From the NCBI GenBank assembly GCA_949128115.1, contig OX421967.1:10158070-10222069 (forward strand): DNA of 64,000 nucleotides, in the 5' to 3' direction. Below the pieces are notes generated by a model. The model saw only the letters and a program-made list of their open reading frames with translations, searched no databases and had not been told where the DNA came from. Both the position numbers and the translations under genes were made by a program. The number at the start of each line of letters is the position of its first letter. Positions within the stretch are counted from its first letter, which is position 1. The DNA is from Anaspis maculata. Lineage: Eukaryota > Arthropoda > Insecta > Coleoptera > Scraptiidae. Shown in pieces: positions 1 to 10,788 of the stretch.

Positions 1-472
1 TTTACGCGAGTGTTTGCGTCTTCCGTTTTAGCTCATATTATATTTTAATCAACCTCCCCTAAACCTCGCTTGTTACAAGTGTTACACAGAGCTGGGATCT
101 TTCTTAGTTTTGAATTTTGGTGCCTCTACGCATGCGCACCTGCATAAATGAAATAGCTTATTAAATTTACCCGCGAGTATAATAATAATATTGATAATAC
201 CAAGAAAAAAAGGCTTTATTCAGAAAATGCCGGTATTCAGCGTAATGCTGCTCTACCATACAACCAATAGTGCTGGAAATAGAAACGCAGGGTTTTGACT
301 GTTTCCTAAATAGATTATTCGCAGCTAATAGACTAACAGCGAAACCAATAAAATAATTCTACTGAAGCCCCAACTTTCAATCCATTGGCTGCTTGACAGC
401 GATAGCACCTGAGCGCCGATTTTGAAACATTTCTTTCTGCTTTCTGCTACGACACCTTAGCACGCCGAAGCA
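1..472. other. Unassigned flank
   Basis: No gene, RNA or repeat boundary was recognised here. It lies downstream of the decayed zinc-finger gene that is read leftward from 1684. Confidence 0.4.
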
Positions 473-1684
473 TCATGCCTCGTGCCTTAGCATGTGCGTT
501 TTCAAATCAGACTTGCGTTTGCTTCGATACGAACACTCCGAACACCGGAACCACTCGACCTCGTCACCGGAAGCATGTTTCAGCATGTGCGACTCTCCAA
601 GCTCCCCATCTGTCTGGCCTTGTACGAACACTCTGAGCACCGAAACCATCAATGTCTTCGCTGCGAGCATGCATCGCCAGCACGTCCGATTTCAGATGCG
701 ACATCCGTTTGCTCTTGTGCGAACACTTGGTACACCGGAACCAATCGATGTCGCGACCGGAAGCGTGTTTCAGCATGTGTGTATTTTCAAGTGATGTTTG
801 CGTTTGATCTTGAACGGACACTTCGTTCACCGAAACCAATCGACGTCGTCACCGGAAGCGTACTCCAGCATGTGCGCCTGCTAATTATCGTTTCGCTTGC
901 TTTTGTACGGACACTGGAACCATTCAACGTTTTGATCGGAAACATGTTTTAGCGAGTGCTTTTTCAAACTGTTTCTGTATTTTGTTTCAAACAAACATCT
1001 GGCGCAACTAAGCCAATTGATGCCGTGAATGGAAACGTGTTTCAACATGTGCTTTTTTAAACTGGACTTATATTTGCATTTATACGAACACTCGGTACAT
1101 TGGAACCATTCTATTTCTGCATCGAAAGTGTGTTTTAGCAAGTGGGACTTTAAATGTTGTTTTGATTTGGCCTTGAACGAACATTTGCTACAAGCTAACC
1201 AGTCTGTATGTTTCAAGTGCTTCTTCAAGGAACTCTTACATCAAGCTTTGTACGAACATTTAGCACAATGAAACTCCTTACCGAGATCAACTACGTTAGA
1301 ATGCGGCGGCGGGCTTTCAGCTTCAGTCGTAACCGTGTGTATCCTCAGTCTTCCACAGAAATCCTTGTGTTTCGTCAAAAGCAAACTCGCATTTGACTTG
1401 AACCGGCAGCAAGCGCAGATATAGTTTCCAAAATCGACACAAGATGACCTCGGCTCCAAGTTGTCGATAACTTGACCATGACATGGGTGTTTGTAGTGTT
1501 CGTTCAAGTCCCAATGGTAATAACTTCGGAATTCGCACGAAATGCATGGGAACTGTTCAGGTTCAACGATGGCATGAAATAGTTCGGCTGCATAAACATT
1601 TCTGTGCGCTCTTTGGACGTGGCGGTTGACCTGGAATTCCCATTCATACTGGTGCGAACATTGTGAACACCAGAGCACCTCCAT
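473..1684 (-). pseudogene. Decayed C2H2 multi-zinc-finger gene
   Basis: Read on the minus strand this is a relative of the intact zinc-finger gene at 41239-42978. It has the same N-terminal layout (Cys-Ser/Pro-Gln-Cys near the start, a Tyr-rich degenerate second unit, then canonical fingers) and the same long linkers of the type ASGxDIDWFRC. The reading frame is broken repeatedly. There are in-frame stops at 1241-1243 (TGA between a CSYKA half-finger and CKSSLKKH), 881-883 (TAG within a finger that has also lost three residues around its second Cys) and 827-829 (TGA at a finger's first Cys). A two-base CA duplication near 779, a one-base loss near 645 and a further frameshift near 588 follow. 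A clear last finger ends at a stop at 473. About nine finger units can be traced. No convincing first exon was found. I call it a pseudogene; an assembly error is unlikely to explain so many lesions. Confidence 0.8.
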
Positions 1685-2260
1685 GTAGACCTGGAATGTC
1701 CGAAATAATTTTGTATTGGGACAAAAATCTTGGCTGTTTCTCTATGATATAGCAATAAGAAGTTGTCTTGCAAGTTTGTTGAATAAGGCACTTAATTTCA
1801 AGTCTCAGTAAGTTTCTATAATATTGGATGTTGTGGGCTAAAATCGGGTGAAATAAATTATTGCTTACCAGGGACAACCAAAGGCGTAGTTTCTATTCTT
1901 GTCTTAGATCTTTGTTTGAATTGGGCACACCAATGATAGAATCACAGGATAGAATCGACTCTCCGATGATTTCGATTTCATTCGCCATAAATTTCTAGTT
2001 GTTTAGTTGGCCAATTACAACATGTCAACTGTCAAACAACGGCGCCATCACTCGGCAGTTTTTTAACGATTTGCGGTTTTGCGGCCATTCATTCATGCCA
2101 TTTCCAAATGGATCTCATTCCCATCATAAGCATGTTACAGTAAGGTGACCAGATTTCTCAGTGATAAAATCGGAACAAAGGTTTTTTTTTTGTTTTTTTT
2201 TTGTTTTTTGAAAGGTTTTGACCTTTCATTTGCTGATTTACAACTTCCAGGCACCTACCT

Positions 2261-2470
2261 ATATCCCATACACTTTCTAAGTAAAATTACTTTTTGGAGC
2301 AAAAATAAAGCGACAAGCTGGGGCGCTACGACTACGGCTGATGGAACCTACTAAGTTTGGGATCGAAACTATCAGCGGGCATCGGCCGTATTCTGCCAGC
2401 GTTCCAGCTTGTCACTTTATTTTAGCTCCAAAAAGTCATTCTACTAAAAATAGAAAGTGTATGGGATATA
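2261..2470. repeat. Fold-back MITE, family A, complete copy
   Basis: An inverted pair with arms of about 65 bp (2261-2325 and 2396-2470) includes TTTTTGGAGC and CAAGCTGG on the left and their complements on the right. The loop contains ATCAGCGGGCATCGG. The copy is nested in the hAT-like element. A partial copy lies at 3355-3500. Confidence 0.65.
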
Positions 2471-2710
2471 CCATCTATTCCTCATTTTTTCGCGTCTGTT
2501 TCTTGTTGGATAGACCGATATTTGGGGATATTTTCTGAAACCGAGTCTGAAACTTAGTTTTTCTGATCATTTTTCTGCAAAAAAAAACAGCAGGAGGGCG
2601 GGTAAGTGCTGTCCCTTATTTGCCCCCTTCTCAACCGACAGTGTTCATAATAATCCCAATAATAATGAAATAATGTTGTTAATGAAAATATGCTTTTTTG
2701 AAACAACATG

Positions 2711-2816
2711 TACCGAATGATCAAAAACTTTCTTACTCAAGGAAGGCTGTGGTCCTGGTCATTGGCGGGAAAACGAGGCTGATTTTGGCCAGGCCACAGC
2801 CTCCCTTGAGTAAGAC
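2711..2816. repeat. Hairpin family H, copy 1 (right arm clipped)
   Basis: The left arm begins ACCGAATGATCAAAAACTTT and runs into GGCTGTGG. A loop containing CCTGGTCATTGGC and CTGATTTTGGCCAGG is followed by the complementary CCACAGCC arm, which stops early after GAGTAAGA. It is nearly identical to copies at 9475-9600 and 63164-63286 and shares its core with 5087-5208. Confidence 0.7.
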
Positions 2817-3109
2817 AGAGACAGTCGAGACCTCGGTCGAGACTCACTTGCATAGCGTGGGTGCAAATCGAAGTAAATTCAATATTGTGAATAAACTACA
2901 ATCTACATGAATTTCAACCAAATTTACCGAAAATATAGAATGGGTGAAAAAAAATTGAAATGTTCGTTGCTCAAATCGGAAATCGGAGCATTTACGGAAC
3001 AGTTACTCAAATCGGAACATTTACGGAACAGAAAGTCCAATCGGAAAGTCTCTCCCGAAAACGGTACAGTTCCGATCAAATCGGAACGTCTGGTCACCTT
3101 ATGTTACAG

Positions 3110-3354
3110 TGTCTCCATTTAGCCACACAAGTCGACTTGTGTTGACACAAACCGACACAAACGCGTTCCATTTGATCTGTGTTCCTTTGTTTCATCGACA
3201 CAAGCTAACACAAGCTGACACAAACCGACACACATGTTTTAAATGGAAAGCGCCCAGTGCAAACAATCAATTTTGGACGCGTTCTTTTTTTTCAATTCCA
3301 ATGTTGCTGGGCCTTATGATAAAATAATGTACTACGCAAGAACGTAGTACGTTT
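3110..3354. repeat. Short degenerate GACACAAAC repeats
   Basis: Between about 3120 and 3235 the words GACACAAACC and ACACAAGCTGAC recur irregularly. No coding potential was recognised. Confidence 0.4.
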
Positions 3355-3500
3355 TGAATTCAGTAGAATATGACTTTTTGGAGCGAAACTATCAGCGGCC
3401 ATCGGGCGTATCCTCCTAGCGCTCCAGCTTGTCCAATTTATTTTTGCTCCAAAGAGTCATTCAACTGAGAATAAAAAGTGAACGGGATATAAGTACCTAT
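3355..3500. repeat. Fold-back MITE, family A, partial copy
   Basis: It shares TTTTTGGAGC, the ATCAGCGGCCATCGG loop and the right arm with the element at 2261-2470, but much of the left arm is missing. It is followed by GGGATATAAGTACC as in the complete copy. Confidence 0.55.
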
Positions 3501-5086
3501 AGGTACCTTCCTTCATACATTAAAATTTAAAACAAGAATTGAAAAAAAAAACAACTTCTCTCCTAATTGTTTTGAGAAATGTAATACTATGACTATAATA
3601 AACCTTCTCATATAGGCGGTTCCCTTTGCTCGCAGCTTGTGCGTATCGATCGGGCTGGTTGCATGGCCAATATAGGTGAACCTGTGTCCCGAGGACCCCA
3701 GGTAAATTAAAATGGCTATACCTGAAATCTACATAAGCAATCAGAAGTTCCAAAACATGGGAGGTAAATAATTTAAAATGATAATAGCAATAACCTCTAC
3801 GAAAAGTGTGTTAAATACTTAATTATAATAAAGTACAAGTAATAATAGTAATAAAGTACAAAACTCACAGGGAGATAGAAAATAAAAAAATAAGGGAACT
3901 TCTCTCAATTAAACATACCCTCGCAAACACGGAAAATAACAGAGATACAAGCTTCCAAAGTAGTTTTTCAAAAACAGTTTTCTTTGCATAACTTTTGAAC
4001 CGTTCAACATTTTAGGGGCGATAATAATAGCGGGTTCCCTCTCCCTTTTCCCCCTATTTTCAACCATTCCGCATATGTTTTGAAATGGTTTCAATTTTTG
4101 AATTCTACATTCAATTTAAAAAAAAGTTAATCTTGCAAACTTTTGATAAGGCTTTATTTTCGAGAAAATTTGAGTTTGAAACTTTGGAAAACATCTCAAA
4201 ATCGCCCCTTTCCAGGGCCCAAATTGTTTACTTCTGAAAAACTCCATGTTTCTTAGCAGAAATGGTGGGGTATCAACTTAAAACATCCAGAAAACGCATT
4301 ATAGTTGACGAATAATGGGTTTTCTTGAGTTTTAATTTTTAGGCCCAGGAAAATGGCGATTTCGAGATGTTTTCCAATGTTTAAATCCCAAATATCTCGA
4401 AAACGAAGCCTCTCTCCTCTTTTTTTTTTCAAGTTGTTTTTCTCCTTATCGGCATTTTTATGCCATAGGAGTTTGTGTATTTTATATAGTTAGAAGTTAT
4501 TAAGTATAAGCTGAAAAATTCCGTTTACACACCACAACACCCAGACCTACTGTGCCCGGGAATTGAACCCGGGAGCTCTGCTTGCCGAGCGAGCATGCAG
4601 TCAATTCGACTAGCAGACCGTCGACCGTTTTTCTTCAAATTGAACGTTTAATTCAAAAACTGGAACAATTTCCAAAAATATTTGTGGAGGTCAAAAATAG
4701 GGGGAAGAGGGGGAGGGTACTCCCGGGTACATTGTTCAATAGAGATTTATTTTAATAAATCTTTGGTTTAAATTTGAATAAGGTTTTAAACGAGTTTAAA
4801 GGTACTTATGGAAAAAAAAACTGTTTTTAAAAAACAACTTTGAAGGGCTCTATCTCCGTTATTATGCGTTTGCGAGGGTATGTTTATTGGGAAAAGTCCC
4901 CTTATTTTTTAATTTTCTTCCTCCCTGTGAGTTTTGTAATACTTATTCCGGGACACCCTGTATAAAGCGAGGTATAAAGTATACACAAATAGTTGCCAAT
5001 AATGATTTTCAACACTTGCTCAAAAAAGTCAGTAGGTAGGTACCTACCTTAAAGCGATCGAGAACCAACTTTACTACTATTCTATC
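3501..5086. other. Unassigned non-coding stretch
   Basis: No gene was recognised. The segment contains AT-rich repeat-like DNA with words such as GAAAACATCTCAAAATCGCC, which recurs as its complement near 4355. It also holds a tRNA-like head at 4553-4621 and an ACACCCTGTATA terminal motif near 4952. It is probably old transposon debris. Confidence 0.4.
4553..4621 (-). ncRNA. tRNA-like sequence, probably a SINE head
   Basis: On the minus strand the B box GGTTCAATTCC is perfect (4559-4569), sits in a CCCGGG stem, and is preceded by an A-box-like stretch and a plausible anticodon-arm region. The anticodon stem does not pair in a standard way, and the 3' side runs into unrelated AT-rich DNA. I therefore favour a tRNA-derived SINE or tRNA pseudogene over a working tRNA. 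Confidence 0.4.
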
Positions 5087-5208
5087 GTGTGATCCAAACC
5101 ATTCCAAATTGGAGTAGGCTGTGCTGTGACCTGGTCGAATTCCCGGGATGTTTGCTGATTTTCGCCAGGGCACAGCCTACCCCAATTCGGAATCGTGTGG
5201 ATCACACT
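5087..5208. repeat. Hairpin family H, copy 2 (divergent arms)
   Basis: The left arm GTGTGATCC...AATTGGAGTAGGCTGTG pairs with a right arm that is its near-complement. The loop keeps ACCTGGTC and GCTGATTTTCGCCAGG, the core of copies 1, 3 and 5. Arm sequence differs strongly from the other copies, but arm length (about 37 nt) is the same. Confidence 0.65.
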
Positions 5209-5722
5209 GTATAGAACCTTCTCATATGTATCATAGACGGTATAGACAAAGTTGTAGGGAATTCAATAATCTACAAAAAAGTCCCTGGGGGCATATGTCT
5301 AATTCCTTCAGTTTAGTCGTTTATCGCAGTCAAAGTTGCGCGCCGGTCTAGTGAAGTGGAAAAACTGTTCGCATGACCTTCCATCTTGGATGCTGTGAGA
5401 ACGACAAGAGATATCAAAAAATTGTAAGCGACAAAGTTGTAGAGAATTGAATGTTCCACTAGAAAATTTTCAAGGCCAATTATTAACTCTTCTAGTTCAG
5501 CCGTGAACCACGTTTGAAGTTGCGCGACAATCCTGTTGATGAAGTGGTTCTTCTGGAAAACTTACAAAAACCCTAGACTCGATGAAAAAACTATGACAAT
5601 GTAGAGGATGAAAAATTGGATCCAAAAAAACAAAGTTTCATTCCACACCGTTTCGGGAAATCTAAGAAAAATAAATAAAAAGTTGGAAAATAGCGATTTG
5701 CACTCCCAGCTTCCTCATTGAA

Positions 5723-6598
5723 TAGACCGGAGAAGTGATGACGTCACAACATGGCAACATAGCCGGCGGTTGACATTTTCTGGAGGCCAACGTCACATGA
5801 ACGTGACGTTTCTATGTTTGGTTGTGTTTGGCATAAAAGTCACAAAAGTCAGTGCAAAATGACAGTGAGCATTGCTGAAATACAGGCGGACAGGCGGACT
5901 TGGTTGCAAAAAGACCAGGCATAGCCCAAATCATTGAAGAGAGCTGCGCAAGGCTGCACTCAGAATCACCAGTGCCTACAGAACGGTTCCGCATGATGCA
6001 GCACGAGCGCTCTCGGGTATCATACCCTTCGCCCCGATGCTTGCGATTAGAGGAAACAAGCCTAGGAGTGCCCACCAGCAAACCAGAAAGCAGAAACAAG
6101 GCCAGAGAGCAGTTTGTCGAGCAGTGGCAACGGCAGTGGAACGCCTTGGTTCAAAGTTGGATGAAAGAAATACTGGGGAGCCTCAAAAGCCTCAGTGCCA
6201 GGACAACGCGGAACACGCTCGTTTTCATTGTAACGGTCCATCAAGGCAGCGAGAAGACCTCGAAGAAAAACTGGGCAGGAGAATCCCCGTCGACAATCTC
6301 GTTCATGAAATGCTCACAGGCAAAGAGCAATGGATCGCAGTTTATAGTTAGCAGTTTTTAGTCTATAGCAATATAGTTTGATTTCCTCCACCTGATATAG
6401 CCCAAAATATGAATCTTTTTTGTTGTATCCATTTCCGTTATTTACCTTCGCAAAAATTTGACAAACACAAACAGAGATACGTCAAGTGCATGCCACGTGC
6501 CGTGCATCCCACGGTCATGTCACGTTTGACGTTGGCCTCCAGAAAATGTCAACCGCCGGCCATGTTGCCATGTTGTGACGTCACACTTCTTCGGTCTA
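5723..6598. mobile_element. TIR element T carrying a LINE 3' tail, copy 1
   Basis: Termini are TAGACCGGAGAAG and its inverse, with TIRs of about 75-80 bp containing GTGACGTCACAACATGGCAA and GGAGGCCAACGTCA. TA follows the right end. The arm of the surrounding inverted repeat provides the empty-site sequence at about 7757, which shows the insertion directly. The interior is not transposase but the 3' end of a LINE reverse-transcriptase gene. The second copy is at 28010-28959. Confidence 0.8.
5890..6355 (+). pseudogene. LINE ORF2 C-terminal remnant inside element T copy 1
   Basis: Frames here match, with shifts, the same cargo in copy 2: an ELRKAALRITSAYRT-like segment, then a DNAEHARFHCNGPS segment and a NLVHEMLTGKEQW segment. 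This is the pattern of the C-terminal tail of Jockey/R1-type non-LTR reverse transcriptases (E-H-x2-F-x-C). The frame is broken, so it cannot encode a functional protein. Confidence 0.6.
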
Positions 6599-7204
6599 TA
6601 CTGAAATAAACGTAATATCTAGGGAAAATCTGAACAAACTAGCTTGTAGAGGATCAAATCTTCTATAGAAAATACCCTGATGACATGTATGCATTTTTGT
6701 CGACTTAGCCGCGGAGCGCTATCAAAGTTGGGGAACATGACTAGTGACGCGTCGCATATGTGGTCAAACTGGCACGACGTTGCGGTCATTGTTCAATTGA
6801 TTATAAAACATGATTAAATGATTTGAAAAAATTGCGTGCTTTGTTGAACGTCTGGTAACTATTGTTGGAAATGTAACTCCGCGGATGAACGCTTTGTTAT
6901 GTATGAAGTTTCTTGTTTGGCAAAATCAAAGTCGTGAGTGTCACTGTACTATTTTCGTCATATTTCCATTCTAGAAATCTAGGACGAGAGACTAGGTTGC
7001 TAGGGAATTCCTTAATTTGTCGTTTCTAATCATATATTTATAGCATCAAAATAGTACGAAAATAGTATCGTGACACTCAGGCTTAAAACTAAGAAAGTAC
7101 TCGTATTTTGTAACACAATATGTATAATAATTGAAAAACGTGATTAACGTTAGATAATGAGATGTTTTCCAACTGATTTCTGATGAAGAATGATCATTTA
7201 ACAA

Positions 7205-7490
7205 CAGCTCGGAGATAATAAACAACTGTCCACCTGAACAATGGGGTTGGAAATTGAACATTTCTCTGTTGATGCCTATTAGAACCCAGGATAACGTAGC
7301 TCTCGAAAATCTGCTACGGCTGATTTCCTGCAGATGCTTGAAAAACTGCGAGAAGCTTTGTGGATGCAGAAAAGCTGACCTCAAGTGTATCAAGTTTTGC
7401 CAACACTGCGGTGGAGCCACCTGTTCTGACGCTTTCTGCATTGTCGTTTCGGAAGACGATGATGATGACTACAATGATAACTGTACCTAA
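7205..7490 (+). pseudogene. Cys-rich CRK-type module remnant
   Basis: The open frame reads PEQWGWKLN, then ISCRCLKNCEKLCGCRKADL, then KCIKFCQHCGGATCSDA, and ends in an Asp-rich tail. The WGW lead and the C-x-C-x3-C-x3-C-x-C-R-K pattern are, from memory, a recurrent module in repeat-associated arthropod proteins of unknown role. Only this C-terminal piece survives; a stop lies just upstream. It sits in the loop of long-inverted-repeat element 1. The zinc-binding idea is an inference from Cys spacing only. Confidence 0.55.
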
Positions 7491-8245
7491 CAATAAGTAG
7501 CTACCGAGACGTTAAACAAAGCACGCAATTTTTCCAAATCATTCGATCATGTTTTATAATCAATTAAACAATGACCGCAACGTCGTGCCAGTTTCACCAC
7601 ATATGCGACGCGTCACGAGTCATGTACCCCAATTTTGATAGCGCTAAGCAGCTAAGTCGACAAAGATGCATACATGACATCACGGGATTTTCTATAGATC
7701 ATTTAATTCTCTACAAGCTAGTTTGTTCAGATTTTCCATATTTATTACGTTTATTTCAGTATTCAATGAGGAAGCTGCGAGTGCAAGTTCACTATTTTCC
7801 AAGTTTTTCTTTTTTTTTTCCTCAAGTTTTCCGAAACGGTGTGAAATGAAACTTTGGTTTGATAGATCCAGTTTTTCATCCTCTACATTGTCATAGTTTT
7901 TTCATCGACTCTAAGGTTTTTGTAAGTTTTCCAGAAGAACCACTTTATCAACAGGATTGTCGAACAACTTCGAACGTGGTTCACGGCTAAACTAGAAAAG
8001 ATAATGATTGGCCTTAATAATTTTCTAGTGGAGCATTCAATTCTCTAGAACTTTGTCGCTCACAATTTTTTGATATCTCTTATCGTTCTCACAGCATCCA
8101 AGAAGGAAGGTCACGCGGAGAGTTTTTCCACTTCACTAGACCGGCGCGCAACTTTGACTGCGATAAACGGCTAAACTGAAGAAGTTAGACATATGCCCTC
8201 AAGGATTTTTTTTGTAGATTATTGAATTCCCTACAACTTGTCTCT

Positions 8246-9474
8246 GACAGTTTTCACACATCTCTCACCGTTCTCTCACCGTTTCAAAAGAAAGATCGCG
8301 GCGCATGTTTTTCCATCTCCTTCATTTTTTTACCATGGTTCCCGGGATGACTAGAAATGAAACTTTGGTTTTTCTTATTCAGTTTTTCATTATCTATATC
8401 ACCATATTTTTTTCATCCTGCCCCTAATTTGTTCCAAGTTAAATCCTTATTTTACTGGACTCTGTGTGCTGTGTATCTTAAGTGTTAACCGGGCCCATGC
8501 GCGTACAATTAGGCGTCTGATATGAAACTTCCAGACAAATAGCGTCTGTTACGTAAGATGATTGGAAAACTATCAATAATCGTTTGTGTACTTAAGTGAA
8601 ACCTTCAACTAGTGATGCTCACCGTTTGTGAGTCCGATGTTATTTGAATCTTTTAAAAATTAAAAACTATCATTCTGCAGTGGAACAGGAAGATACGCTT
8701 TCGGTTCTTACAAGAAAAAGTGCAAGTAAACACTGCGTCATGACAAGTGTAGAAGCAAGAGTCGATACCTACGATGAAGAAAGAGGTTTTATTTTATTCC
8801 GTTTCCGCGAACACGTGGCGTGGAAGTTTTGGTCAGGGCTCTCGATCTCCTCTAAGTGGAACCCTCTGGGGCCAAATAAGGTGGGCGAGAGCCACTCTCA
8901 CACGGTACGTTTTAGACAATCCTTGCTACATCAATGTACTGCGGATTGCATAAGACTATCCGGCCCACAAGCCAGGCAGGAGAACGGCAAAAGCATTGTT
9001 GTTGTGTGTTGTAATTGTGAAAATTATGTTTGCCTAAAAGTGCCCCTGCAAACAGCCACATTGGTTCCATAACCTATGTAGAGCACAATAAAGCTATGAA
9101 ACATAATTCATTCTAATAAAACTCCTTTGCTTTTGTTTTTTTTAGGAAAACTAAATTTCTATAGTTTATAATTCACCCTGTATAGAAAACAGAAATTCAA
9201 TACAGATTCAGAGGTTGATTTTTTGTAGGTACTCATTATTTTTCCACAAACAGTTTACTAAAATCTTTTGAAACAACGGAAATAGAATCAATCGAATGCG
9301 AAGGACCAACTTTTGTTCCTCCATAACTTCAAAATTAAAAGACCAAGAATTGTTTTAACAAGTTTTCAGTACTTACTCTACCACACCATCCATACTACGT
9401 ACTGTCAAGATGGTCCGACACTTTTGAATCACCTGTATGAGTCTCATACCAAATATATGAGATCTGGCAACCCT
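8246..9474. other. Unassigned; one uncharacterised open frame
   Basis: An open frame at 8644-9072 (plus, 142 codons) has no recognisable domain and is followed by AATAAA near 9088. It could be part of a retroelement LTR or a transcribed repeat. CACCCTGTATA occurs near 9173. No supported gene. Confidence 0.3.
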
Positions 9475-9600
9475 AACCGTATGATCAAAAACTTTTCTAC
9501 TTGCGGTAGGCTGTGGCCTGGTCATTGGCAGGCAAACGAGCCTGATTTTGGCCAGACCACAGCCTACTGCAAGTAGAAAAGTTTTTGATCATACGGTACC
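9475..9600. repeat. Hairpin family H, copy 3 (complete)
   Basis: This is a nearly perfect palindrome. The left arm ACCGTATGATCAAAAACTTT...GGTAGGCTGTGG matches the complement of the right arm to the outermost ACCGTATGATC. The loop contains CTGGTCATTGGCAGGCAAAC and CTGATTTTGGCCAGA. It is the best reference copy of the family. Confidence 0.75.
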
Positions 9601-9725
9601 GTATTCGTTTTTGTGAAGAAGCCATCTTGTGTGCTTGTTTGTCTGCCTCGATTTCATTTGAATGATCAGCATCAGCTGACGAAGAGACATGCGCATAATC
9701 TTCTATACGGAGTACAAACCCCTAA

Positions 9726-10095
9726 GCATCGATCAGCTATTTGACAGATCAGATGACAGATACTAGCACCTCAGCAAAGCCAGCTGGCAAGCACCACAGT
9801 AAACACAACATGCAGTAAACAATCGAATGGTCACGACGGCACGCAAGTAGACAAAAACCACTGCGACTTTCCCGTTCATGCATCGATCATTTTGCCTTGC
9901 CGATTGCCGAAGCCATTGCATTGGTTTTCGCATACGAACATTGCAAGCATCGATCAGCTGTTTGACAGATGACAGACGCTAGCGCCTCGGCAGAGTCAGT
10001 TGACAGGCACGCACGGTAGACTCGTCATGCGGTAAACAATGATCGCGACGGAACGCAAGGGGACAACGAAGCATTGCGTCTTTCCAGGATGCAAG
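9726..10095. repeat. Tandem duplication of the 5' region of a THAP exon
   Basis: The segment 9726-9885 is repeated at 9948-10095 (offset about 220 bp). Shared landmarks are GCATCGATCAGCT, TTTGACAGAT, CAGTAAACA and ATGGTCACGACGGCACGCAAG against ATGATCGCGACGGAACGCAAG. The upstream copy has a TAG as codon 8 and later diverges, so only the downstream copy keeps an open frame. Confidence 0.65.
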
Positions 10096-10395
10096 AGCGA
10101 CAGTCGTTACGGCCCTCCGGTGGATTTCATGCCGTTTCCGAGGGCCTGCCTCGCCGTCCGGAGAGAAGCCAACAAGCTCACCGCCGAGCACGTCCAAGGG
10201 TGTCCCTCGTGCCGCACGTGCAATCGGTGGGTGTTCATGTGCAACCGTCATCAACCGAGAGCCGGAAAGTTCATCATGTTGCACAAGCTGACGAAAAGCA
10301 CGTACATTTGCAAACCAAATCACTTCGTCGACCCGAACGGACCTTGCGAAAGGCATCCCGATCCGTTGTCAGCTGGCGAAGTGCTTCGAATTCGA
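10039..10395 (+). CDS. THAP-like exon, possible alternative first exon
   Basis: ATG at 10039 opens 119 codons ending exactly at a strong splice donor (CGA|GTAAGT, phase 0). The peptide has a complete THAP-like pattern: C13-x4-C18 near the start, a FMPFPR segment, CNRWVFMCNRH, then TYICKPNHF and HPDP. The usual C-x2-H is C-x3-H here. THAP domains bind DNA through zinc held by C2CH. No later exon of its own was found before the next ATG at 10789. Exon 3 of the downstream gene starts in phase 0, so splicing 10395 to 18959 would give a second isoform with a different THAP. It could equally be an orphan exon of a broken gene. The 5' flank is tandemly duplicated. Confidence 0.6.
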
Positions 10396-10639
10396 GTAAG
10401 TACGTCTAGTGCGCAATGTTCATATCGTTTTGTTGTCTTGCTGTTCATATCGTTTGCTGATCGGTTTCAATCCTTGCCGTCGATCCGACAAGTAGATATG
10501 GCTGGACGTGTATAGAATTGCGACCCTGGTTGTCGTTGCCTGAAATTAATATCTAACGAGACATTTTTACGGGTTCAGAATTCCCAGATTTCAAGCATTT
10601 ATCATTGTTTAGGAATTAGATGCGCATAGGCGGAGGCGG

Positions 10640-10788
10640 TGTGTGAATCGATATATCGGTGGCGCCATCCGCGGTGGCTTGCTACACCGTTACTAGGTAA
10701 ACAAAACATCCGTTTATTTCGCAGTTAATTCTTACGTGCGTCGAAGTGAGCTGCTGTTACGAGCAATTTTCGGTTTTTGAACGGAATA
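10640..10788 (+). promoter_or_regulatory. Presumed promoter/5' UTR of the THAP-transposase gene
   Basis: The 150 bp before the ATG at 10789 are less AT-rich than the surroundings and contain AATCGATATATCG, close to the insect DRE motif TATCGATA bound by DREF. This is an inference from position and motif only. Confidence 0.3.

Larger units (their letters stand above)
2141..3101. mobile_element. Non-autonomous hAT-like element with 8-bp TSD
   Basis: Both ends read TAAGGTGACCAGA in inverted orientation, and the element is flanked by a perfect 8-bp direct repeat, TGTTACAG, at 2133-2140 and 3102-3109. An 8-bp duplication with short TIRs is the hAT superfamily signature. Near the right end CGGAAC/CGGAAA motifs recur (about 2980-3095), like subterminal transposase-binding repeats. 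No transposase frame is present. Two other elements are nested inside it (2261-2470 and 2711-2816). Confidence 0.75.
5245..8245. mobile_element. Long-inverted-repeat element 1
   Basis: The left arm (5245-5722 plus 6601-6855) is the inverted complement of 7507-8245. Matching landmarks include GTTGTAGGGAATTCAATAAT on the left and its complement near 8220, and GCGTGCTTTGTT near 6835 against AACAAAGCACGC near 7515. The left arm is split by a separate TIR insertion at 5723-6598; the matching point in the right arm (near 7760) is uninterrupted. Arms contain internal subrepeats. The loop of about 650 bp holds a Cys-rich gene remnant at 7205-7490. Outer ends are fuzzy, so the exact limits and target duplication are unknown. 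Confidence 0.65.

Noticed and set aside
4553..4621. Functional tRNA gene
   Set aside because: The B box is perfect, but the anticodon arm does not fold normally and no acceptor stem closes.
5900..6361. 153-codon frame as an intact host gene
   Set aside because: It is a frameshifted reading of the LINE tail shared with the copy at 28010-28959.
8644..9072. 142-codon open frame as a gene
   Set aside because: No domain, no clear start context, and surroundings look repetitive; left as unassigned.
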